Shown here: piece after piece, positions 5,965 through 11,524 of the stretch
How the letters are laid out: the number at the start of each line of letters is the position of its first letter
How positions within the stretch are numbered: the first letter of the stretch is position 1
Origin: an uncultured Lachnospiraceae bacterium
GTDB lineage: Bacteria > Bacillota > Clostridia > Lachnospirales > Lachnospiraceae
Assembly: GCA_937915975.1 (NCBI GenBank)
Contig: CALGGL010000040.1
Location: 1 to 11,524, forward strand
Length of the DNA: 11,524 bases
Reading direction: 5' to 3'
Program-made: the position numbers and the translations under genes
The notes under the pieces: generated by a model
What the model was told of the DNA's origin: nothing
The model's database searches: none
Seen by the model: the letters and a program-made list of their open reading frames with translations, nothing else

Positions 5965-7758
5965 ATGAGTTTTTCGCTGGCTGCATCTTTATTTTATATA
6001 ACAGTTACCCTGGCTGCTGTTTTGGGCTTTTATTTGTATGCAAAGTCTGATACGATGCTTTATGCGGGGACGTGGATTCCTATTTCCTTTTTGGCGCTTA
6101 TGGGTTATCAGACTCTTATATCCGGTTTGCTTAGCTTGGTGAAAATCAAAGTAAATATTATATCTGTCGGATTATTTAATCTTGCTGCTGCGGCAGTTCT
6201 TTGGTTTTTTATTATCAGAAATAAAAAAATACAAAAATACAAATTTGAGTGGGCGGATTTTGCAAGCGGGCTGCTTATTTTTGCAGCAATTTTATGGGTT
6301 ATAAATAAGAGATACGGTGCAGACCTTAATCCCACTTATAACTCGGTAGATCCGTCGGTGCACTTTAAGTCTGCGAGAAATGTGATTAATAATCAGAGGG
6401 TGTGGGGAATGTATTATTCCGCACTTCATAACGGACTGCTTATAGAAACTCTCGGAGCATTTGTAAAAGCGGCCGATATATATAAAATATATGTCGCAGG
6501 GGATATTTTGCATCTTATACTGGCGGGTGTTATGTTCTGGGGAGTTATACGAAGCTATGCCAAGGACAATATGCTTAGGATTGTGGGTATAATTGCTACA
6601 CCTATGTACACTATGGGATATCCTTTAAACAGCACGCTCTTTGGATTTTCTTATCTTGGAATGGGAGTAACTGTGGTTGCGTTTATAGTGGCGGCAGCGG
6701 ATATTTATACTAAGGATGAGATTAATAAAAAATGGAGTATAGTGCTTCTTTCACTTGGCTGTTACAGCATATTTCAGTCTTATGTTCTTTTTATGCCGGT
6801 GGTTTTCTTTTCGCTTCTTGCCTGTGCGCTGGTTAAACAGTTTAAGGATAAGAAGCTTATATCACTTAGTACTGTTTGGATAGGTCTTTCGATATTTCTG
6901 CCTGCAACCATACTGGGACTTTGGTATACCTACGGAGGTATATTCGGAAGCTCCGGAAGCGGAGGTACGGGAGGCGGAACTACGGTAGCCTCGGCAATAA
7001 ATATTGAGGGTGGAATTTATTCCGATCTTTATACTAATTTTATATTTATGATTCCTTTGGCTCTTTTCGGTTTTGTAAGCATCATAAGAGATAAAAAGAA
7101 TAAGTACATATTATATGCTTTGTCGCTTGAGCTCGTGTTTATGCTTGCTATGCTTATCAAAGCCGTAAGAAGAGAGGTATCGGCTTATTATTATTACAAG
7201 AATTATTATATGCTCTGGCTGATTGTATGGATTTTATTTTATATGGGTATATATTATCTTGAGAAAAATGAAAAGCTGATTGCGGTATTTACGTTGGGCT
7301 TATGGATTATGATTACCTGTATGAGCTACAGGGATATTGAATACAGAATTGCTGTTAAAAATCCATACCTCTGCAGTGATTATAAAGCCTATGATTTATC
7401 TCATATCTATAGCTTCAACAGAACATTTTTAGTAATAACGGATTCTTATTCCGAGGATAAGCTTGATATATATGCTTATGCGGTTGATAATATTCTTTCC
7501 GAAGATAAGACCTATATTCCGCTTGCGGGCTCAGCCGAAGACTATTATTGGATGCAGGCGATTACCAATCAGAGCGATTCGGATTATCAGTACTGGAATA
7601 AGGGGGCGGATGTATTCTTTTTGAGTTTGAAAGAGGATGATATTCATTATATAATGGTATTTAAGGATAATGATTTTTATAATAATTATATCGGTTATTT
7701 TGGTTCAATGAACAGGGTTTATGAAAATGAAACAGGTTTCATAGGAGTAGTGGAATAA
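5965..7758 (+). CDS. Large multi-span membrane protein, possible GT-C transferase or polysaccharide polymerase
   Basis: The 597-aa protein has about ten or more predicted membrane segments, starting near residues 3-24, 31-53, 64-84 and 96-112. A soluble C-terminal region (about 455-597) is rich in Y, D and N. A first large loop carries SVDPSVHF with D129 and H133. An acidic residue in such a loop is typical of GT-C enzymes, which use polyprenyl-phosphate sugars outside the membrane. A Gly/Ser/Thr-rich stretch around 324-341 sits in another loop. I do not recognise a named family. Its place beside GT2 and DUF2142-like genes fits a GT-C transferase or a Wzy-type polymerase, the function otherwise missing here. 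No Wzx flippase was found in the window. GGAGG at 5956-5960, 4 nt before the ATG, supports the start. Confidence 0.8.
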   Translation: MSFSLAASLFYITVTLAAVLGFYLYAKSDTMLYAGTWIPISFLALMGYQTLISGLLSLVKIKVNIISVGLFNLAAAAVLWFFIIRNKKIQKYKFEWADFASGLLIFAAILWVINKRYGADLNPTYNSVDPSVHFKSARNVINNQRVWGMYYSALHNGLLIETLGAFVKAADIYKIYVAGDILHLILAGVMFWGVIRSYAKDNMLRIVGIIATPMYTMGYPLNSTLFGFSYLGMGVTVVAFIVAAADIYTKDEINKKWSIVLLSLGCYSIFQSYVLFMPVVFFSLLACALVKQFKDKKLISLSTVWIGLSIFLPATILGLWYTYGGIFGSSGSGGTGGGTTVASAINIEGGIYSDLYTNFIFMIPLALFGFVSIIRDKKNKYILYALSLELVFMLAMLIKAVRREVSAYYYYKNYYMLWLIVWILFYMGIYYLEKNEKLIAVFTLGLWIMITCMSYRDIEYRIAVKNPYLCSDYKAYDLSHIYSFNRTFLVITDSYSEDKLDIYAYAVDNILSEDKTYIPLAGSAEDYYWMQAITNQSDSDYQYWNKGADVFFLSLKEDDIHYIMVFKDNDFYNNYIGYFGSMNRVYENETGFIGVVE

Positions 7759-7803
7759 AGCTGTCATACAATTGATAAAACAATTTTAAAAAGGAAAATG
7801 CAC

Positions 7804-9204
7804 ATGGATTTTAAAATAAGTATTAAGTCTGTAAAAAAAATAGCATCAATTGAAAATTTGTTTTTTGCACTTGCACTTTTGTTCGGCTTGATGATGTCCT
7901 TTATCGGAACGCCTTTTCAGGAGTGCGACGGCTGGGATCATTTTTTAAGAGCGGTAGATGTTTCATACGGAAATGTGCTCTCACCGGTAGCCACTCTCAA
8001 TCACAGCGGAGGTAAGCTGGAAATCCCCGAGAATTTTTCGGAAATTAATTATCATATAACCGAACCGGGAAGCGGCGAAGGAAGCGCTTACAAAAGCTAC
8101 CTTAAGTCTTTTGCACCGTCAAAGAAAAGTACAACAATAAATTTTAACGGCGGAATTATGTCTGTTTTTTATTATCCTCAGGCAGTGGGATTTTTATTGG
8201 GAAGATTATTCGGAGCGAGCGTATTCGGATGTGTTGTGCTCGGACGTATTTTTAATCTTCTTGCATTCCTGATTCTTGCTTATATCGGTATCAGAATTTC
8301 GCCTGTGTTGAAAAATTCAATGATTGCCATAGCACTGTTTCCTATGACTATATATCAGGCGGCGTCTTTTTCGCCTGATGCGCTTTTGAACGGCTTATGC
8401 TTTTTGTTTACGGGCTTGTGCTTTTATTATGCCTTTGGAAAAAAGGAAAAGCTTGGTATAAAAGAGCCTTTAACCCTTGGAATTATCCTTGCGTTTATCT
8501 TTCTTTGTAAGTATGTTTATGTATTTTTGGGATTGCTGGTATTTCTTATTCCAAAGGAAAAATTCGGCGATAACAGGGAGTACTTTAAGAAGTTTATGAT
8601 CGCACTTATTCCGATTTTACTTCTTGGGATAATTGCGGTAAAAACAGCCATAGGAGTTGTTTCCGGAGGAGCCGAAAAAGTTGTGTCAGCAGAGTCGGCA
8701 ACGGCTGTAAGTTCAATGACACCTTTGCAGTTTCTGCTTGCAAGTCCCGTAAATGTTTTGAAAGTTTTATTTTATACCTTCTGTTATAAGCTTTCGGATT
8801 ATATACTTTGGCTTGATGTGCTTGGTTCCCTTAATTATCCGCTCGGACCGCTTATATATATAGTACCTATGTTTACCTTATATGTTATCGGAAGCGAGGT
8901 CACGGAAAAACCGGATATGATCAAGATAAAGCATAAGCTTCTTGCACTTCTTTGCTTTATACTTGTTTCGCTTGGGGTTGTTCTTGGAATCTATATAGGA
9001 GATACAAGAATTAATCATGCGGTAGAACTTCTGGTTCAGGGCGTACAGGGCAGATATTTTATAGCCGTTCTTCCTGTGGCGGCGCTGGTTCTTGCTCCGC
9101 GAAAGAGGACAGGTAAAGAGAAGTATTTTGACTATATATTGTTGATAGTTGAATTCTTTATATTGGCACTTTCCATATATTTCTTAAGAGGAAGCTGCTA
9201 CTGA
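7804..9204 (+). CDS. DUF2142-family polytopic membrane protein, probable GT-C-like
   Basis: The 466-aa protein has about 10-12 hydrophobic segments. It matches features I associate with DUF2142: a first outer loop with IGTPFQECDGWDHFLRA (D42, H46), then YYPQAVGFLLGRLFG, a GRIFNLLAF helix, and ALFPMTIYQAASFSPDAL, like the family's LLPM----AS-S-DA. Such proteins are common in cell-wall and capsule loci and are thought to be glycosyltransferases of GT-C type; the activity here is unproved. The D-x3-H-F motif also occurs in the preceding gene. Two ATGs compete, 7798 and 7804. AAGGA at 7791-7795 is 2 nt from the first and 8 nt from the second, so I chose 7804. The gap to the preceding gene is about 45 bp with no promoter seen. 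It is the last gene of the plus-strand operon. Confidence 0.82.
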   Translation: MDFKISIKSVKKIASIENLFFALALLFGLMMSFIGTPFQECDGWDHFLRAVDVSYGNVLSPVATLNHSGGKLEIPENFSEINYHITEPGSGEGSAYKSYLKSFAPSKKSTTINFNGGIMSVFYYPQAVGFLLGRLFGASVFGCVVLGRIFNLLAFLILAYIGIRISPVLKNSMIAIALFPMTIYQAASFSPDALLNGLCFLFTGLCFYYAFGKKEKLGIKEPLTLGIILAFIFLCKYVYVFLGLLVFLIPKEKFGDNREYFKKFMIALIPILLLGIIAVKTAIGVVSGGAEKVVSAESATAVSSMTPLQFLLASPVNVLKVLFYTFCYKLSDYILWLDVLGSLNYPLGPLIYIVPMFTLYVIGSEVTEKPDMIKIKHKLLALLCFILVSLGVVLGIYIGDTRINHAVELLVQGVQGRYFIAVLPVAALVLAPRKRTGKEKYFDYILLIVEFFILALSIYFLRGSCY

Positions 9205-9243
9205 TTTATACGGAGATATAAAATAATATAATAAGATGAAAAT

Positions 9244-9281
9244 AAGAAAAGGAACTGCTTATGAAAGCAGTCCCTTTTCTT
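9244..9281. terminator. Bidirectional intrinsic terminator between convergent operons
   Basis: AAGAAAAGG-A-ACTGCTT (9244-9260) pairs with AAGCAGT-C-CCTTTTCTT (9265-9281) around loop ATGA, with one A/C mismatch. T-rich tracts follow on both strands, so it can end transcription from both sides. It overlaps the last codons of the minus-strand gene, whose stop codon (9261-9259) straddles the edge of the loop. Confidence 0.88.
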
Positions 9282-10194
9282 TTATTTCATAAGATTTTTT
9301 TTGAAAGATTGTTTTTATCATCATTATAACATAGCTTGGATTATGAAGAATGATGGAAGCCTTTCTTCTTAACGGCTCCTCGATGCACTGCAGCTTTTGC
9401 ATACGGTATCCTTTTTTTACAAGCTTATTGTCAGGATATTTTTTGTATATGGATTTCCAATATCCGCTGTGATCGTTTTGAAGTCTGGTGTTACTTTTGT
9501 TTTCCCCGGTTGATATACCGCTTCCTACCTCATAGTATATTGCACCGTGAGGATAGTAGGATATCTTTTCGTTATTTAAAAGAAGTGTTACCTGTAGAAG
9601 ATCCTCACAGTATTTTACGGACTTAAGTATGCCCTTAAGATATTTTCTGAAGGCTTCGGTATTATAGAACATGCTTGCACCTACAATCCAGCCATGGTTT
9701 TGTATAATATCCTTTTGCATGGATTTATAGTTTTCTTTTTCAAAGGCTTTTATATCGGATGGAAGATAATAAGGGATAAGATTAAGCTTATTATCATCAT
9801 AATAAAATGCCTGAATTTTGCCGAAGCACATGATGCTGTTATGGGCTGTCATAAAATCATATATCTCGGATAATGTGGTTTCGCTGTATAGTAGGTCACC
9901 TGCACCGATGCATTTTACATGGCTTCCTTCGGCATATGACAGGGCATCATATATGTTTTGTGTCGTTCCGACATTTTTAGCGTGTGTCGAAAGCTTATAC
10001 CCCGAAACCCCTTTTTTATCAAGGTATGAAGCTGCTGCATCGATACAGCCGTTTTCGGAACAGTCATCCGCAAGTATTATTTCAAATTCGATATTTTTTT
10101 GACATATGATAGAATCAAGAGTATTGATAAGTGCTCTTTCTTCAGAGTTATATAGTAAAAGTATTACGCTGAAGTTTATCATGGCTTTTTCCAT
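9259..10194 (-). CDS. GT2 family glycosyltransferase
   Basis: This 311-aa family 2 transferase begins with FSVILLLYNSEE, continues to the nucleotide-binding LADDCS (41-46, D43/D44), and has CIGAGD (95-100) where the metal-binding DxD normally sits. The GAGD variant keeps only one acid. A later CED motif probably supplies the catalytic base, with GWIVGASMFY before it. The basic C-terminus may bind the membrane. The ATG at 10194 overlaps the upstream acyltransferase gene by 16 bp and follows GAGG 4 nt upstream. An alternative ATG at 10182 would form a classic ATGA overlap with the upstream stop but lacks a well-placed ribosome site. Either way the two genes are coupled. Donor and acceptor sugars cannot be told. 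Confidence 0.9.
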   Translation of the reverse strand: MEKAMINFSVILLLYNSEERALINTLDSIICQKNIEFEIILADDCSENGCIDAAASYLDKKGVSGYKLSTHAKNVGTTQNIYDALSYAEGSHVKCIGAGDLLYSETTLSEIYDFMTAHNSIMCFGKIQAFYYDDNKLNLIPYYLPSDIKAFEKENYKSMQKDIIQNHGWIVGASMFYNTEAFRKYLKGILKSVKYCEDLLQVTLLLNNEKISYYPHGAIYYEVGSGISTGENKSNTRLQNDHSGYWKSIYKKYPDNKLVKKGYRMQKLQCIEEPLRRKASIILHNPSYVIMMIKTIFQKKSYEIKEKGLLS

Positions 10195-10769
10195 TCTCCC
10201 TCATCAAAATCGTATTTTTTGATTATACCGGCAGGAACGCCCGCTACCATTGTATAATCGGGAATATCCTTTGTAACAACCGCATTTGCACCGACTACGG
10301 AATGCTTTCCCACAGTAACACCGGGCATGATTTTTGCGCCTGCACCGATAAATGCGCCTTCAAGAATTTTGGTTGGTTTTATGACAAGCGGCTGGTCAAT
10401 ATAGTCCTTTGTTACATCCTTGAAGCTGTGTCCGCAGTCTGCTATATATACATAAGCTGAGATGGTTACATTTTTTTCGATTTCAAGCTTGCTGCCGGCT
10501 ATGATATGGCAGCCCTGTTCTATTGATACTCCATCGTGTATTATTATCTCGCCGTTATAGGTCTGTCCCTCATGTTGCCTCACGCACTCCATACGTGCAA
10601 GGCCCTGTATGGTTACATCCTTTCCGATTTTTATATATTTTGGTTTTACAAGTCGAAGAGGCTTCAACATATGGCTTTTTGCACCGAAGCTTCCGAAACG
10701 GTGATAGAGTATGATATACCTGATAGCATATCGTATATCTATCAATATATTGATTATATTTTTTTTCAT
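10179..10769 (-). CDS. Hexapeptide-repeat (LbH) acyltransferase, probable sugar O-acetyltransferase
   Basis: The 196-aa protein has the left-handed beta-helix of the WbbJ/maltose-acetyltransferase type. It would transfer an acetyl group from acetyl-CoA to a sugar of the glycan. Hexapeptide repeats with I/V/L every sixth residue run from about 45 to 165 (KIGKDVTIQG, EIEKNVTISA, FIGAGAKIMPGVTVGKHSVVGANAVVTKDIP). H114 in DCGHSF is the likely catalytic His. The ending YTMVAGVPAGIIKKY is the standard CoA-binding end of the family. The N-terminal 25 residues are basic and somewhat hydrophobic. AAGGAG lies 9 nt before the ATG. The gene starts 46 bp after the upstream transferase-like gene and overlaps the downstream GT2, so it lies in the same minus-strand operon. 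The exact acceptor is unknown. Confidence 0.92.
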   Translation of the reverse strand: MKKNIINILIDIRYAIRYIILYHRFGSFGAKSHMLKPLRLVKPKYIKIGKDVTIQGLARMECVRQHEGQTYNGEIIIHDGVSIEQGCHIIAGSKLEIEKNVTISAYVYIADCGHSFKDVTKDYIDQPLVIKPTKILEGAFIGAGAKIMPGVTVGKHSVVGANAVVTKDIPDYTMVAGVPAGIIKKYDFDEGEWKKP

Positions 10770-10815
10770 GACTTATCGCTCCTTGCTATCCATGAATGTG
10801 ATGACTTTTAACTTT

Positions 10816-11524
10816 TTATTTTGCTTTACCGAGTATGGTATATATCCAGCTTGAAAGTGAATATTTTTCTACAATTTCTTCAGGTATTTCGTTATAGTCC
10901 GTAGTGAAAAAATCATCGGGAACAGTTGGATTGTCCTTATCTATCAGGCATATATTTCCGTATTTGTAAAAGTCGTATTCGGTTACATACGGATTGGTGG
11001 TTATAAGCTTAGTGTGGCTTCCTATACTTTCAAAGGTTCGCATTGTAAGACCTGCCTGAGAACCGAACTGTACATCAAGAGCCGCCTTGGAATGCTTCAT
11101 AATATCTGCCATATCCTCGAATTTTTTTCCGAAAACGTGTATATATTTTAGTGACATCCACTTGCAGCCGCCGGGTAAAACTGCCTGAAAATAATGCTTC
11201 ATTTTTGTTCCCAGCATGTAGATAAAGCATTTTTTTTCATCAAGCCTGCAGCCGGTCATAATTTTATCGAGTACGGATATTCTTGATGAGTGGATTATTC
11301 CGGACATATTAAGTATATATTTTTTTTCTTCACCGTGATAAGCGTGGCAGTCGGTATAAAAAAGCGGAAGGTGTTTAATTCCGTATTCCCTGACATCTTT
11401 AAGATCAAAGGAATAGATTTCATCGTAATATTTTTTGTTCTCCTTAAAATGCTCGACTCTTGCCACATCATCCCACAGATAAAGGATGAATTTTGCCTGA
11501 GGCTGCATTTTTTTGTTTTTTCTT
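10816..11524 (-). CDS. Glycosyltransferase-like protein, 5' end cut by window edge
   Basis: The visible 230 aa after the first ATG (11508) resemble CgeB-like or family-1-like glycan transferases. KFILYLWDD suggests a strand end, and the segment ALDVQFGSQAGLTMRTFESIGSHTKLITTN has the R-xFE-xx-x(S/G) pattern of donor-binding sites in the C-terminal domain of GT-B enzymes. The family-typical N-terminal Rossmann half is missing. The frame stays open from 11508 to the window end (codons R-K-N-K-K), no ribosome binding site precedes 11508, and the first residues look internal. I therefore treat the gene as 5'-partial and do not accept ATG 11508 as the start. The stop is at 10818-10816, 46 bp from the acyltransferase gene. 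The specific sugar is not identifiable. Confidence 0.75.
   Translation of the reverse strand, partial: RKNKKMQPQAKFILYLWDDVARVEHFKENKKYYDEIYSFDLKDVREYGIKHLPLFYTDCHAYHGEEKKYILNMSGIIHSSRISVLDKIMTGCRLDEKKCFIYMLGTKMKHYFQAVLPGGCKWMSLKYIHVFGKKFEDMADIMKHSKAALDVQFGSQAGLTMRTFESIGSHTKLITTNPYVTEYDFYKYGNICLIDKDNPTVPDDFFTTDYNEIPEEIVEKYSLSSWIYTILGKAK

Noticed and set aside
7798..7803. ATG 7798 as the start of the DUF2142-like gene
   Set aside because: It is only 2 nt from AAGGA. ATG 7804 has an 8-nt spacing and loses just two residues.
10523..10811. Plus-strand open frames opposite the acyltransferase gene
   Set aside because: They mirror a complete hexapeptide-repeat gene in the other strand and have no start signals.
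1..11524. tRNA, rRNA, CRISPR arrays, insertion sequences
   Set aside because: Looked for by eye and not seen: no repeated spacers, no transposase-like protein and no cloverleaf-like segment.

Overview
The window looks like an extracellular or capsular polysaccharide locus from a low-GC Firmicute. A member of the Lachnospiraceae/Clostridia (Butyrivibrio- or Roseburia-like) is my best guess. The reasons are the AT-rich composition, heavy use of ATA and AGA codons, strong AGGAGG-type ribosome binding sites, Gram-positive-style chain-length and M56 proteins, and a galactofuranose gene. No genus can be named from the sequence alone. Bases 1-39 are not biological: they match the Illumina TruSeq universal adapter, so this is a contig end with untrimmed adapter.

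Plus strand, left part (235-2811): glf (UDP-galactopyranose mutase) and a Wzz-type chain-length protein form a short operon closed by an intrinsic terminator. The Wzz-type protein carries what looks like a dead tyrosine-kinase-like domain on its cytoplasmic tail.

Middle (2865-5021): a near-consensus promoter, set among inverted repeats and two mutually exclusive hairpins, drives a 174-aa secreted protein of unknown function. A perfect 22-bp hairpin follows. Next comes a BlaR1/MecR1-type M56 membrane metalloprotease whose outer domain is not the usual beta-lactam sensor. That outer domain is homologous to the secreted protein next door: 15 of 37 residues are identical in an ungapped block. No BlaI-type repressor is present. 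This pair is the most interesting part of the window and could be an undescribed sensor/ligand system built into a polysaccharide locus.

Right plus-strand part (5023-9204): a GT2 glycosyltransferase is translationally coupled to the M56 gene. Two large multi-membrane-span proteins follow, one of unknown family and one DUF2142-like. Both carry a D-x3-H-F motif near the start and may be GT-C-type transferases or a polymerase. A bidirectional terminator separates these from a convergent minus-strand operon (9259-11524) that encodes a GT2 transferase, a hexapeptide-repeat acyltransferase and a glycosyltransferase-like protein cut by the window edge.

Taken together, glf supplies UDP-galactofuranose, the GT and acyltransferase genes build and decorate the repeat unit, the membrane proteins probably add lipid-linked sugars or polymerise, and the Wzz-like protein sets chain length. 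The secreted/M56 pair is a candidate surface-sensing module. No tRNA, rRNA, CRISPR array, insertion sequence or integrase was seen.
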